Source: Halovivax cerinus (lineage in GTDB: Archaea; Halobacteriota; Halobacteria; Halobacteriales; Natrialbaceae). Taken from it: 64,000 nucleotides of DNA. The DNA lies in contig NZ_CP101824.1 in the NCBI RefSeq assembly GCF_024498195.1, positions 2,232,001 to 2,296,000 of the forward strand, written 5' to 3'. Shown here piece by piece: positions 33,773 through 42,903 of this stretch (position 1 is the first letter of the stretch; every line of letters begins with the position of its first letter). The notes under the pieces are model-generated. The model worked only from the letters and a program-made list of their open reading frames with translations. It was not told the origin of the DNA and searched no databases. The translations under genes and the position numbers were made by a program.

Positions 33773-35490
33773 TAGTCCACCTCGCCGTCGCCTGGGGCCC
33801 CGTTACGCGTTCCGTCCGTCCAGTAGTCGCTGTCGCGGACGTGATCGCGGATGGCGTCGGCCTCGGTGATCGCCTTCGGCCGGGGGAGGCCGCCGTCGGT
33901 CGCCATCGGTGGCGAGTCGCCTGTCGAGTCCCGGTCGCCGAGCACCGCCGAGAGGGGCTTGTGCATCACCGCGAAGTGTTCGTCCAGGTGTTCGTCGCCG
34001 GGCGGCGTGGTGCGCAGCGAGACGACGATCAGCGTCAGGGCCGAGAGGATGAACGCCGGGAACAGGCCGTAGACGGTGAGCAGCCCGTGGAGGAACGGCG
34101 AGGACGTTTCGAGCGAGGCCAGCGTCGCCTCGCCGAGGATACGTTCCCACTGTGGCCACAGGAGCATCGTCCCGGCGCCGACGACCATACTCGAAACGGC
34201 GCCTGCACTGGTGAGTCGGCGCCACCAGAGGGTGGCGATGAGGGTCGGACCGATCGCGGCGCCCAGCCCGCCCCACGCGTAGTTGAGAACGAGATCGTAG
34301 ATGGGTGTGTTTCGAGCGACGTACGCGAAGGCGATGCTGGCCCCGCCGAGGCCGAGCGTGACGTACCTGGAGTAGCGCACGAGCTGGGTCTCGGTGGCCT
34401 GCCGGTCGAAGAAGCCGTGGTAGACGTCCTCGACGACGGCGCTGGTCGCGACCAGGAGTTGCGAGTCGGCGCTCGACATCATCGCCGCGAGCGCGGCCGC
34501 GAGGATAATCCCGGCGATGGCGCTCGGGAAGAGGTCGAGGGTGAGCAATGGCATCGCGTTCTCCGCATCCGAGAGCCCGCCACTTCCGAACACCACCAGC
34601 GCGTACAATCCGACGAGTGCAGCGCCGATGTAAGCGACGAACATGAACAGCTGAGCGACCAGCGCCGCGAGCCTGATATTACGCACGCGGTCGATCCCCA
34701 TGAACCGGACCATAACGTGGGGATTGCCCGGGATACCCAACCCGATAGCCGCGTAGCTGATGATCCCGAAGACCGCGGCCCAGCCGGTCATGCCGCCCGT
34801 AATACTCGTTAGCGACCCGTCGATCGCGCCGGCACCCTCGAAGGGCGACCCGTACGAGCTAAACGCCAGGATCGGCAGGATGGCGAAGGCGATGAGGATG
34901 ATCGCGCCCTGGAAGTAGTCGGACCAGGCGACCGCGAAGTAGCCGCCGAGGACGGTGTAGCCGACGACGATGATCCCCCCGACCACGATTCCGATCCACA
35001 GATCGGCCCCGGTAAGGACCCGGAGGAGCGTCCCGGCGGCGACGATCTGGGCGCCCACGTACCCGCCCTCGAAGATGATGAGGACGGCCGCCGAGACGCC
35101 CTTCACGAGGCCGGTGTCGTCCCGGAGGCGCGTCTCGAAGAACGTGGGCAGGGTGACCGCTCGGACGATCTCGCTGTACTTGCGCAGCCGCTTGGCGATT
35201 CCGGCCCATGCCGCGAGGTCGGCCGGGATCATCCCCAGTCCGTTGAAGAAGGCCATGATCCCCGCACTGTACGCGTCTCCGGGGACGCCCAGTGTCAACC
35301 AGCCGCTCATCTCGGAGGCCCGTTCCGAGAAGCCGGTCACCACCGGCCCGACGCGCCGGCCGCCGATGACGTAATCACCGACCGTGTCGAGCAGGCGCGA
35401 GGACCAGAGCCCGATCCCGACGAGGACGACCAGGTAGAGGCCGAAGGTGACGAGTACGGCGTCGCTCGCGCCACCCGCGATCCCCGTCAC
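33772..35490 (-). CDS. Sodium:solute symporter (SSS/PutP-like)
   Basis: A 572-residue protein starting with GTG at 35490. About thirteen helices are present. It has the SSS hallmarks: an early S-E-R-A-S-E-M-S-G-W-L-T-L-G-V-P-G near 55-71 that forms part of the Na+ and substrate sites, and A-A-L-A-A-M-M-S-S-A-D-S-Q-L-L-V-A-T-S in helix 8. These fit proline/pantothenate-type carriers; a proline or other osmolyte substrate is plausible. The C-terminal 90 residues are cytoplasmic, acidic and disordered. Its start overlaps the small upstream gene by 4 bp. Confidence 0.93.
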   Translation of the reverse strand: MTGIAGGASDAVLVTFGLYLVVLVGIGLWSSRLLDTVGDYVIGGRRVGPVVTGFSERASEMSGWLTLGVPGDAYSAGIMAFFNGLGMIPADLAAWAGIAKRLRKYSEIVRAVTLPTFFETRLRDDTGLVKGVSAAVLIIFEGGYVGAQIVAAGTLLRVLTGADLWIGIVVGGIIVVGYTVLGGYFAVAWSDYFQGAIILIAFAILPILAFSSYGSPFEGAGAIDGSLTSITGGMTGWAAVFGIISYAAIGLGIPGNPHVMVRFMGIDRVRNIRLAALVAQLFMFVAYIGAALVGLYALVVFGSGGLSDAENAMPLLTLDLFPSAIAGIILAAALAAMMSSADSQLLVATSAVVEDVYHGFFDRQATETQLVRYSRYVTLGLGGASIAFAYVARNTPIYDLVLNYAWGGLGAAIGPTLIATLWWRRLTSAGAVSSMVVGAGTMLLWPQWERILGEATLASLETSSPFLHGLLTVYGLFPAFILSALTLIVVSLRTTPPGDEHLDEHFAVMHKPLSAVLGDRDSTGDSPPMATDGGLPRPKAITEADAIRDHVRDSDYWTDGTRNGAPGDGEVD

Positions 35491-35666
35491 GGTCGGTCAC
35501 CGGGGGCGGTCCCCGTCTCGTTGCGGTATCCCGTCTCGTCCGCGTACTCCTCGCGGAGCCGTTCCTCGCGCCGTCCCTCCCAGACGTAGTAGACGACCAG
35601 GGCCAGCAGGTAGACCGTGAACGGCCCGACCACGCCGATCCAGTCGAGCGTGCCCATCGCTGCCAT
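35487..35666 (-). CDS. 59-residue single-span membrane protein coupled to the symporter
   Basis: Easily missed because of its size. From the ATG ending at 35666 it encodes M-A-A-M-G-T-L-D-W-I-G-V-V-G-P-F, one hydrophobic helix (T-V-Y-L-L-A-L-V-V-Y-Y-V-W) and a charged cytoplasmic tail (G-R-R-E-E-R-L-R-E-E-Y-A-D-E-T). Its TGA overlaps the GTG of the symporter (GTGA, 35487-35490). This is the layout of small accessory subunits found with SSS carriers. Function as a subunit is inferred from position and size. Confidence 0.8.
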   Translation of the reverse strand: MAAMGTLDWIGVVGPFTVYLLALVVYYVWEGRREERLREEYADETGYRNETGTAPGDRP

Positions 35667-35777
35667 ACAACGGGGTTATTTCCACTCACTATAATAGTAT
35701 CGGTAATTCCCCATTTGCCTACAAATTCGGCGGTACCGTCCCCGTCTGGGCATGGTCGACTGCGAACCTCCCCGATG

Positions 35778-36545
35778 CTACAACCCGGTCGGAACTTCGA
35801 TATACGTCGTCTCGACGCCCCAGCCGTCGACGAGATCGTGCAGCGCCCGGACGCCGAACGTCTCGGTCGCGTAGTGGCCCGCCAGGACGACGGTGATCTC
35901 GGCCTCCTTCGCCTCGTGGTAGGCCTTCCCCTTCCCCTCGCCCGTCACCAACGCGTCGACGTCCGCCGCGACGGCCTCGTCGAGCCAGTCGGTCCCGCTA
36001 CCGGTCAGTACCGCCACGGTCTCGATCCGCTCGGGGCCGAAGTCGAGCAGGCGCACGTCTCCTGCACCGGTGTCGAGCTCGGCGGCGAGCGTCTCTCGGA
36101 GTTCATCGGGGGCGACGGGTTCCGTCGCACGTCCCCGCTGGCCAACGTACTCCGGCCCCAGCTCGCCGAAGGGTTCGCGGTCGGTCAGTCCCAGGACGTC
36201 GGCCACGCCGGCGGCGTTGCCCAGTTCCTGGTGGCCGTCCAGCGGGAGGTGCGAGACGTACAGAGCCAGGTCGTGCTCGATCAGCGGGGCGATCCGCCCG
36301 TACTGCCTGCCGGTCACCCGCTCGATGCCGCCCCAGGAGAGCCCGTGGTGGGTGACGAGCAGGTCCGCGCCCGCATCGGCCGCCGCGTCGATCGTCTCGC
36401 GGACGCCGTCGACGGCGAACGCGACGTGGTCGACCTCGGCCTCGGGTGGTCCGACCTGCAGCCCGTTCGCACTCGCGTCCAGGTCGGCGTAGTCGTCCGT
36501 TCGCAGTTCCTCGTCGAGTCGGTCGACGAGTTCGGTGAGGTGCAT
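35778..36545 (-). CDS. Nif3-like dinuclear metal protein (DUF34/NIF3 family)
   Basis: A 255-residue member of the Nif3/YbgI family. The metal-binding His pair is in L-L-V-T-H-H-G-L-S-W near residue 63-72, and the later ligands are in G-H-Y-A-T-E-T-F-G near 229. The glycine-rich G-E-G-K-G-K-A-Y-H-E-A-K precedes it. The family forms hexameric rings with two metals per subunit and is often named GTP cyclohydrolase I type 2, although its true role is unsettled. It is monocistronic here. Confidence 0.92.
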   Translation of the reverse strand: MHLTELVDRLDEELRTDDYADLDASANGLQVGPPEAEVDHVAFAVDGVRETIDAAADAGADLLVTHHGLSWGGIERVTGRQYGRIAPLIEHDLALYVSHLPLDGHQELGNAAGVADVLGLTDREPFGELGPEYVGQRGRATEPVAPDELRETLAAELDTGAGDVRLLDFGPERIETVAVLTGSGTDWLDEAVAADVDALVTGEGKGKAYHEAKEAEITVVLAGHYATETFGVRALHDLVDGWGVETTYIEVPTGL

Positions 36546-36624
36546 ATCGGCTCGTTGGGCGGCGGGCGTGTAAGCGGTTTGGGTCCGTTTGGATGCCTGT
36601 CTTCTATCCGCTCGAACGAGCCCC

Positions 36625-37137
36625 CTATTCGATCTGGTCCCCCTGATCGTCTTCCAGCAGCGTTCGTGCTCGACGGTAGATCGGTCTTCCGAGCCAATCG
36701 CGGTCCTCGGCGATTCGGTCCAGCCGTCTGTCTGCCTCGTCGGCTCGCAGTCGGCCCCGTTTGACCAGTGCGGAGAGGACGATCGGCGAGATCGCGACCC
36801 GTGCCTCGGTTAGTCGTTCGAGTTCCGGCAACGCACGGAAATCGTCGGTGACGAGAAACGAGGCGTCGAGTGCGTTACAGAGGGCGATGCAGGTACCTTC
36901 TCCCCGGTCGATTCGTGACGTCTCGACGACAGTACCCGTGGTTTCGTGGACCGTGATGTGTTCGACATTTTCGGTGACAGCTGCCGCCGCTCGTCCGTGG
37001 GTATCGTCGTATGCCGCTGTCGATTCGAGTTCTTCGAGGACGCGTTGACTCGTGTGGACGTCGAATTCGTCGAGCCAAATTGCGAGCACGTCACCACAGG
37101 ACGGTGAGACGAGTGCGCTGGTGTCGGCGACGATCAT
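36625..37137 (-). CDS. PIN-domain protein, toxin-like partner of an RHH protein
   Basis: A 170-residue PIN-fold protein. M-I-V-A-D-T-S-A-L-V gives the first acidic residue; R-V-L-E-E-L-E the second; G-E-G-T-C-I-A-L-C and L-V-T-D-D-F-R-A-L the later acidic sites. The last 40 residues form a charged helical extension (L-R-A-D-E-A-D-R-R-L-D-R-I-A-E). It follows the RHH gene with a 1-bp gap, the arrangement of a toxin-antitoxin pair. The extra length and unusual spacing make it a divergent type rather than standard VapC. Confidence 0.8.
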   Translation of the reverse strand: MIVADTSALVSPSCGDVLAIWLDEFDVHTSQRVLEELESTAAYDDTHGRAAAAVTENVEHITVHETTGTVVETSRIDRGEGTCIALCNALDASFLVTDDFRALPELERLTEARVAISPIVLSALVKRGRLRADEADRRLDRIAEDRDWLGRPIYRRARTLLEDDQGDQIE

Positions 37138-37138
37138 T

Positions 37139-37441
37139 CTACAACGATGCCATCTCGTCAGCCAACTCGTCGCCCTGGTCGAGAATGGCCTTCGAAGAGC
37201 GGACGGATTCGGCGTCCTGACGGCCGATGAACGCGCTCAAGGTGTCGAATTCGATCTCCTCGTCCAGATAGAGTTCCACGACGGCCTCGGTGAACGATTC
37301 GTCGTCCTCGATGTCCGAGAGATACTCACGAAGCGCCTCTGTGACGATTTCCGTCCGGTTCCGGTGGGTTATCTCTGCGGCGATATCGGCTTTTTCGAGG
37401 AGTTCCTCCGGAAGTCGGAAGTTGGCTCGTGTCGTCCCCAT
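37139..37441 (-). CDS. Ribbon-helix-helix antitoxin-like protein
   Basis: Start set at the ATG ending at 37441 (M-G-T-T-R-A-N-F-R-L-P-E-E-L-L-E-K); an ATG six codons upstream lies inside the palindrome at 37454-37464 and is less likely. The 100-residue protein has a CopG/MetJ-like N terminus: beta strand R-A-N-F-R-L-P, helix L-L-E-K-A-D-I-A-A-E, N-R-T-E-I-V-T-E-A-L-R-E-Y-L. The acidic C-terminal half would bind the PIN protein. Confidence 0.85.
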   Translation of the reverse strand: MGTTRANFRLPEELLEKADIAAEITHRNRTEIVTEALREYLSDIEDDESFTEAVVELYLDEEIEFDTLSAFIGRQDAESVRSSKAILDQGDELADEMASL

Positions 37442-37453
37442 GGGTTGATGTGG

Positions 37454-37464
37454 GTACATTGTAC
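37454..37464. promoter_or_regulatory. Palindrome GTACATTGTAC upstream of the RHH/PIN pair
   Basis: Two five-base arms around one central base, 13 bp before the RHH start codon and overlapping the expected TATA/BRE position. RHH proteins bind such short palindromes, so autorepression is likely. It differs in sequence from the vapBC boxes at 10913. Confidence 0.5.
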
Positions 37465-37634
37465 ATACACGGGCAAAAAGCTAGGGTCGTTTGCGCCCGT
37501 CCACTTCAAAACTCAGCCGTTCGATCGTCGGCCGACACAGCGGCTGACCAGCTGGTGCCAGTAACGGTCCAACACTGGCCGCTTCGACCACCGAGAGACC
37601 ACCACTTTTGTCAGATCCCGACGAACGATCGTCC

Positions 37635-38600
37635 ATGCCACGACAGACCGTCTCACACGAGGAGGGGGCGATCTACGAGTTCACCCCGGCGCTCGACCCC
37701 ATCGCGACCGTCGAATCCGGCGCCGAACTCACGATCGAGACACGCGACAGCTTAGACGGGGCGGTCCAGACGGACGACGATCTGATCGAATCGGTTCCGG
37801 AGGAGGTCAACGCCGCGACGGGGCCGATCGAGGTTGCGGACGCCGAACCGGGAGACGTCCTCGCCGTCGAAATCGAGGACGTCCGTCTCGCCGAAGATCG
37901 CGGTCGGGTGGTCACGATCGAGGGCTTCGGCCTGCTGGACGGTCACGAGGACATCGAGGCGCCGCGGACGACCGTCACGCCGGTCGCGGACGATACGTCC
38001 CCCGACGCCGACGGGACGGCAGCAGACGCCGACGCGAACACGGACGCCGTGATCGAGTTCGGCGACCACGAGGTCGCCGTCGACCCCTGTATCGGAACGA
38101 TCGGCGTCGCGCCGGCCGAGGAATCGTTCACCACGCTCGTCCCGCACGATCACGGCGGTAATCTCGACACGACAGATGTCTCGGCGGGTAACACGATCTA
38201 CTTCCCCGTCTTCCAGGCGGGTGCGATGCTCGCGATGGGAGACAGCAAGGCCGCGATGGCCGACGGCGAGATGTGCGGCACGGGCGCCGAGATCGCGACC
38301 GATATCGACGTCACCGTCTCCGTGATCGACGGCGACGACGTCGCGATCGAGCTCGATCGACCGCTGATCGAGACGCCCGACGCGTGGAAGACGGTCGCGA
38401 GTGCCGAGTCGATGGAGGAGGCGTGCGAGCTGGCGAACATGGACGCGATTTCCCTCCTCGTCGCCGAGCACGGCTTCGACCCCACCGAGGCCTACATGTT
38501 CTCGAGCCTCGTCGGCGGCCTGGAGATCAGTCAGGTGGTCGATCCGCTGGTGACCGTACGGAACGCGCTCCCGAAGACACACTGCGACGGGCCGTTCTGA
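37635..38600 (+). CDS. Acetamidase/formamidase family protein
   Basis: Start at the ATG at 37635 (M-P-R-Q-T-V-S-H-E-E-G); a TTG nine codons earlier is unlikely. The 321-residue protein has the family's beta-rich fold: G-D-V-L-A-V-E-I-E-D-V near 74-84, D-P-C-I-G-T-I-G-V-A-P near 148, the H-D-H-G-G-N-L-D motif, and M-G-D-S-K-A-A-M-A-D-G-E-M-C-G-T-G with the conserved Glu and Cys. It hydrolyses formamide or short amides to ammonia and the acid. No partner genes are adjacent. Confidence 0.93.
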   Translation: MPRQTVSHEEGAIYEFTPALDPIATVESGAELTIETRDSLDGAVQTDDDLIESVPEEVNAATGPIEVADAEPGDVLAVEIEDVRLAEDRGRVVTIEGFGLLDGHEDIEAPRTTVTPVADDTSPDADGTAADADANTDAVIEFGDHEVAVDPCIGTIGVAPAEESFTTLVPHDHGGNLDTTDVSAGNTIYFPVFQAGAMLAMGDSKAAMADGEMCGTGAEIATDIDVTVSVIDGDDVAIELDRPLIETPDAWKTVASAESMEEACELANMDAISLLVAEHGFDPTEAYMFSSLVGGLEISQVVDPLVTVRNALPKTHCDGPF

Positions 38601-38694
38601 CTGTCGGAGGGCGAATGGAGCGCCCGTCGGTAGGTCGCTGACCCGCACCGAGTCGACCATCACCGCTATTAGTCCACCCTGTAAAGACGTCCCC

Positions 38695-39135
38695 ATGAAC
38701 GCGAGCCGGTTTCGTCGGCCGCCGGAGTTCAAGCTGACCGACGTCGCCCAGCAGCTCGTCGGCGGCTTCCTCCTTGCCGGCCCGTTCGTCGTCACCGAGG
38801 AGGTCTGGAGCCTCGCCGAGAGTATGCACGCGATCCAGGCACTGCTGACTGTCACCGTCGTCTTCGCCATCGGCTACGCTAGCTTGTACAAGGCCAACGA
38901 CGATCGGGACGTCGACGCCGAGCAGGAAGTCGTCGGTATCCCGCTCCGGTTCATCTCGCTCATGCTGGTCTCGTTCGGCTCGGTGGCGATCCTGGCGCTC
39001 CTGTTCGACGCGCCGGATGTGTTCGTCGACGGGTCACTCCTGTCGCGTCCGACCATCGAGATCACACTCAAAGCCGTCAGCGTTGGCTCGATCTTCAGCG
39101 TCGTCGGTGCCTCGACGGCCGACACGCTGTTCTGA
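38695..39135 (+). CDS. DUF2391-like four-helix membrane protein
   Basis: A 146-residue membrane protein with four helices: one after Q-Q-L-V-G-G-F-L-L-A-G-P, then A-L-L-T-V-T-V-V-F-A-I-G-Y, R-F-I-S-L-M-L-V-S-F-G-S-V-A, and A-V-S-V-G-S-I-F-S-V-V-G-A at the end. A conserved acidic patch E-E-V-W-S lies between the first two. It resembles the DUF2391 family of putative integral membrane proteins. Function unknown. It is convergent with agmatinase. Confidence 0.7.
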   Translation: MNASRFRRPPEFKLTDVAQQLVGGFLLAGPFVVTEEVWSLAESMHAIQALLTVTVVFAIGYASLYKANDDRDVDAEQEVVGIPLRFISLMLVSFGSVAILALLFDAPDVFVDGSLLSRPTIEITLKAVSVGSIFSVVGASTADTLF

Positions 39136-39167
39136 GGCTGTAGCGGAGTCCAGCGGCCGTCGGCGCC

Positions 39168-40022
39168 TTACCGGGTCGACGCGATCGGCCCGTCGCTCGC
39201 CGCGTGCGTGTACACGAACTCCTTCAGCAACTTGCCGGCGAGCGACGCCGCCTGCCCGTCGTCGCGGTCGTTGACCTCGACGACGTCGAAGCCCGTCGCG
39301 GACGGTGCCACGGCGCGAACCGCATCCCGCATCTCGCGCGGTTCGAGTCCGAAGGGCTCCATCGTCCCCGTCCCAGGCGCGTAGGCCGGGTCTGCGCCGT
39401 CGATATCCACGCTGAGGTAGGTCTCACGACCGCCGAGCAGGGCGTCGACGTCGGTCTCGTCGAGCCACGCACGCACCGACTCCGGCGGGACGATGGTGAC
39501 GTCGTCGGCCTCGGCCCGCTCCCACTCGGCCTCGCTTCCGGTCCGCGAGCCCAGGATGATCGCCTCCTCGACGTCGAGGTCCTCGTCCTCGAGGATCCGC
39601 CGCGTTACGCAGGCGTGATTGAGCCGGTTGCCGTCGTAGGCCTCGCGCAGGTCGAGGTGGGCGTCGAGGCAGACGAAGACGTCGGGCTCGGTCGCACGCG
39701 CGCCGGCCAGCGAGATCGTATGTTCGCCGCCGATCGTGAGCGGTACAGCCTCGTCCCAGGTGACGTCCCGAAGCGTCCCCTCGAGGTACTCGAGGTAGGC
39801 CGGCACGTCGCCCCAGGCGTGGACGTCGCCGTCGTCTGCGACGCCGAGGGTCGAAACGTGCTGGTCCGTCCGGTGATCGTAGTCGTCGAACGGCTCCGCA
39901 AAATGGCGCACGCGCCGGGGGCCGAATCGGGTCCCCGGTTCGAAGGTCGTCGACGCGTCCAGGGGCGCGCCGACGATCACGAAGTTCGCGTCTCCGCGCT
40001 CGGCGGTCGCCCCGGGAAACAT
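39168..40022 (-). CDS. speB: Agmatinase (ureohydrolase family)
   Basis: A 284-residue ureohydrolase. The manganese ligands are all present: H101 in G-G-E-H, D120-A-H122-L-D124, and S-V-D206-I-D208-G-A-D-P-A-Y-A-P-G-T-G. It hydrolyses agmatine to putrescine and urea. It overlaps the IF-5A gene by one base. Agmatine or a derived polyamine is used for deoxyhypusine formation on IF-5A in archaea, so the pairing makes biochemical sense. Confidence 0.93.
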   Translation of the reverse strand: MFPGATAERGDANFVIVGAPLDASTTFEPGTRFGPRRVRHFAEPFDDYDHRTDQHVSTLGVADDGDVHAWGDVPAYLEYLEGTLRDVTWDEAVPLTIGGEHTISLAGARATEPDVFVCLDAHLDLREAYDGNRLNHACVTRRILEDEDLDVEEAIILGSRTGSEAEWERAEADDVTIVPPESVRAWLDETDVDALLGGRETYLSVDIDGADPAYAPGTGTMEPFGLEPREMRDAVRAVAPSATGFDVVEVNDRDDGQAASLAGKLLKEFVYTHAASDGPIASTR

Positions 40023-40396
40023 CAGACGATCTTGCGCTGTCCTTCCATCTCGAGGAATTCGATCTCGTCGTCGGGCGTGGCGTCGACGTCCTCGGGGATG
40101 CGCATCGTGAACGTCTCGTAGCTCTCTAGGTCCATGACCTGCATGTCGGCGCCGTCGACGGAGACGATCTGGCCCTGCTTTCGCTCGATGATCGGGACGC
40201 GAATCTTCGCGTCGACCGGCTGAGACAGCGAGCGTTTCTTCTCGTCGAAGACGCCCTTGGCCTCGATGCGAGCCTTGGCGCTGCCGTGTTTGCCCGGTTT
40301 CGCGGTCGAGTAGGCGTTAATCTTGCACGCCGCCTCGTCGATCATGACGTAGCCACCTTCCTGGAGGTCGCGAACTTCCTGCTGCTGTGTCGCCAT
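40022..40396 (-). CDS. eif5A: Translation initiation factor IF-5A
   Basis: Start at the ATG ending at 40396 ([10 protein letters not shown]). The 124-residue protein has the modification loop P-G-K-H-G-S-A-K with Lys 36 as the deoxyhypusine site, followed by the KOW-like barrel and an OB domain ending in D-E-I-E-F-L-E-M-E. It helps peptide-bond formation at difficult sequences. It is first in the two-gene operon with agmatinase. Confidence 0.97.
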   Translation of the reverse strand: MATQQQEVRDLQEGGYVMIDEAACKINAYSTAKPGKHGSAKARIEAKGVFDEKKRSLSQPVDAKIRVPIIERKQGQIVSVDGADMQVMDLESYETFTMRIPEDVDATPDDEIEFLEMEGQRKIV

Positions 40397-40505
40397 ACCC
40401 GCCCGTATCCAACCGAGCGGCATAAACGGTTTGAATCCGACCGGCGGGTCGTGGTGCCGGCGTGCCGTCGTCTCGCGTTGGTGGCGTGCAGGGTTTCACT
40501 GACCG

Positions 40506-41639
40506 TCAGGACGAGAAGTCCGTGACGACTTCGATCCCGCTGGTCCCGTACTCGCTCATCGCCCTCAACCGGTCGGACACCGCCGATAGCGACACCCGGT
40601 TCGTCACCAGCCGGCCCGGATCGAGCGCGCCGGACTCGATCGTGGTCAGGAGTTCGCCGTACCGCGTCGGTGGCATCCCCCGTGATCCGAGTACGGACAC
40701 GTCCCAGCGCGTGATCGCGTCCATCGGGAGCGAGATCTCCCCGCGCTCGGCGTCGGTCGTGAGACCGAGCTGGACGTGGGTTCCGCGCGGTTGCAGACAG
40801 CGGATACTGTTCCGGCACGTCTCGGCCCGTCCGAGCGCGTCGATCGAGACGTCGACGCTGCCGTCGGGTCCCGGTCCCGTTCCGTGTCGGGTCGAATCCT
40901 CGTTCTCGGTCCGTTCGGATGCTCCGTCCCCAACACGCGCCGCGACCGCTTCGGGCACGCCTTCGACCTCGCCTGCGTTCACGGTCGCGTCCGCGCCCAG
41001 CGATTCCGCCATCCCGAGGGGTTCGTCCCGGACGTCCACGGTGACGACGCTCGCGCCGAGCGCGTCGGCGATCTGGACGGCTGCCAGGCCGAGACCGCCG
41101 CAGCCGTGGACGGCGACCCGATCACCACCGCCGACGTCGGCGCGGTGAGCCAGCGCGTGGAACGCGGTCACGTACCGACAGCCGAGCGCGGCCGCCGACT
41201 CGGTCGAGACGTCGTCCGGCAGCGAGACGGCGTTGTACTCCGCATGGGGGACGTGCAACTGCTCTGCGAACGCGCCCGGTACCTCGGGTTCGAACCCCAG
41301 TGCGGCGCCGTCCGCACAGACGTTTCCGTGTCCATTTAGACAGTATCGACAGGTTCCGTCGCCGAGGTTGAACGGGATCACGACCCGATCGCCGACCGCC
41401 AGCGAGTCGACCCCCGAGCCGACCTCGAGTACACGGCCCGCGGGCTCGTGGCCCAGAATCTGACCCCTGGATACCCGATCGTCGGCCCACTCGCCGTGGC
41501 CCATCCAGGCGTGCCAGTCGCTCCGGCAGATGCCGCACGCTTCGACCGCGACCACGACGCCGTGGGGCGCCGGATCGGGCGGGTCGACGTCTCGGATCTC
41601 GAGCGGTTCACCGTAGTCTTCGAGCACCGCTGCGCGCAT
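40506..41639 (-). CDS. Zinc-dependent alcohol dehydrogenase (MDR family)
   Basis: A 377-residue medium-chain dehydrogenase. Catalytic zinc ligands: C35 in E-A-C-G-I-C-R-S-D and G-H-E near 63-65. The structural-zinc loop is G-T-C-R-Y-C-L-N-G-H-G-N-V-C. The Rossmann motif is V-H-G-C-G-G-L-G-L-A-A near 172-182. A 30-residue polar insert (R-T-E-N-E-D-S-T-R-H) near residue 240 is unusual and likely a surface loop. It oxidises a primary or secondary alcohol with NAD(P). It stands alone. Confidence 0.9.
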   Translation of the reverse strand: MRAAVLEDYGEPLEIRDVDPPDPAPHGVVVAVEACGICRSDWHAWMGHGEWADDRVSRGQILGHEPAGRVLEVGSGVDSLAVGDRVVIPFNLGDGTCRYCLNGHGNVCADGAALGFEPEVPGAFAEQLHVPHAEYNAVSLPDDVSTESAAALGCRYVTAFHALAHRADVGGGDRVAVHGCGGLGLAAVQIADALGASVVTVDVRDEPLGMAESLGADATVNAGEVEGVPEAVAARVGDGASERTENEDSTRHGTGPGPDGSVDVSIDALGRAETCRNSIRCLQPRGTHVQLGLTTDAERGEISLPMDAITRWDVSVLGSRGMPPTRYGELLTTIESGALDPGRLVTNRVSLSAVSDRLRAMSEYGTSGIEVVTDFSS

Positions 41640-41735
41640 ACGCTCGCATCGGTGTCGGGCGAGTAAATGGGTTCGCCAATCGTGGTTCGGTTCGCACCCG
41701 ATCGGCCGATACCGCGTCCGCCGTTCGGGTCCGTC

Positions 41736-42812
41736 TCACCCGATCACGCGGGCGACGCGCTCCAGTCCGTCCTCGAGTTCGGCGGTCGGTAACCCGAACC
41801 CGATCCGGACGTAGTCCGGATGACCGAAGTACTCGCCGGGGGCGAGGACGACGCCCTCGTCCTCCACGACGGCCCTGCAGAAGTCTCTCCCGTCCTCGAA
41901 GCCGTCGGGGACGGTCACGAACCCGTTGACGCCGACCGGGTCGTACCACTCCAGGCCGTGTTCGTCGAGGAACGTCCGGACGATATCCCGGTGTTCGCTC
42001 GCGAGATCGCGGTTCGTCTCCAGGATGTCGTCCTCCTGCTCACCGAGAGCCTGCTTCGCGACGTGCTGGCCGAAGATGCTCGGCGAGATGGTCGTGTAGT
42101 CCTTCCACCGGACGGCCGCCTCGACGACGGGATCCGGGCCGACGAGCCAGCCAAAGCGCGTGCCTGCGAGGCCGTATGCCTTCGTCAGACTCGTCGTCGA
42201 GATGCCGTGGTCGTACCGCGCCGCGACGGGTTCCAGCGGGTCGTCGGCCAGGAGGCGGTAGACCTCGTCGCACAGCAGGTAGGCGTCGTGGTCGGCCGCG
42301 ATCTCGGCGACGGCGTCGACGACCGACTGCGGGTGATACCGCCCGGTCGGGTTGTTCGGGTTGTTGAGTACGACGACGGCGGTCTCGTCGGAGATCGCCT
42401 CGGCGACCGCGTCGACGTCGAGTTCCCACGTCGGCGGCTCGAGTTCGACCCGGGTGACCGATCCGACCGCGTCCGGGACCGCGTGGAGGGCCTGGTAGGT
42501 CGGCGTGACGACGACGGCGTGGGTTCCGCCGCCCGGGCTCCCCTCGTCCAGCAGCCCCAGGAATGCGAGGAAGTTCGCCTCTTGCGTCCCGCAGGTGAAA
42601 CAGATCTCGTCTGCAGACCGGTCGTATCGGGCGGCGACCTCGGCCCGGAATTCGGGATCGCCGTCGGTCGGAATCACGTAGCCGAGCTCGCCCGGATCGG
42701 TGTCGAACCGATCGGCCGAGAGGCTGCGAATTCCGCTCTCGGCGAGCATCACGTCCGCATCGTGTTCGTACTCGTCGAACCAGCGTTCGAGGCCGAAGGG
42801 CGCGATCTGCAT
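41736..42812 (-). CDS. PLP-dependent aminotransferase, class I/II
   Basis: Start at the ATG ending at 42812 (M-Q-I-A-P-F-G-L-E-R-W-F). The 358-residue protein has the fold-type-I pattern: T-C-G-T-Q-E-A-N for phosphate binding, N-N-P-N-N-P-T-G near 149, C-D-E-V-Y-R-L with the pyridine-N Asp, and S-L-T-K-A-Y-G-L-A-G-T-R with the PLP lysine. The Arg for the substrate carboxylate is near the end (Y-V-R-I-G-F-G). The amino donor is unknown. It lies upstream of no clear partner; the broken enolase-like gene is next on the same strand. Confidence 0.92.
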   Translation of the reverse strand: MQIAPFGLERWFDEYEHDADVMLAESGIRSLSADRFDTDPGELGYVIPTDGDPEFRAEVAARYDRSADEICFTCGTQEANFLAFLGLLDEGSPGGGTHAVVVTPTYQALHAVPDAVGSVTRVELEPPTWELDVDAVAEAISDETAVVVLNNPNNPTGRYHPQSVVDAVAEIAADHDAYLLCDEVYRLLADDPLEPVAARYDHGISTTSLTKAYGLAGTRFGWLVGPDPVVEAAVRWKDYTTISPSIFGQHVAKQALGEQEDDILETNRDLASEHRDIVRTFLDEHGLEWYDPVGVNGFVTVPDGFEDGRDFCRAVVEDEGVVLAPGEYFGHPDYVRIGFGLPTAELEDGLERVARVIG

Positions 42813-42903
42813 ACGCCGTCTACGGCGTCCGACCGGCAAGTAGGTACGGTCGGCGGCAGGATTGTGACGGGCGGCGGTCGCGTTCGGATCGCGCCCGTCG
42901 AAC

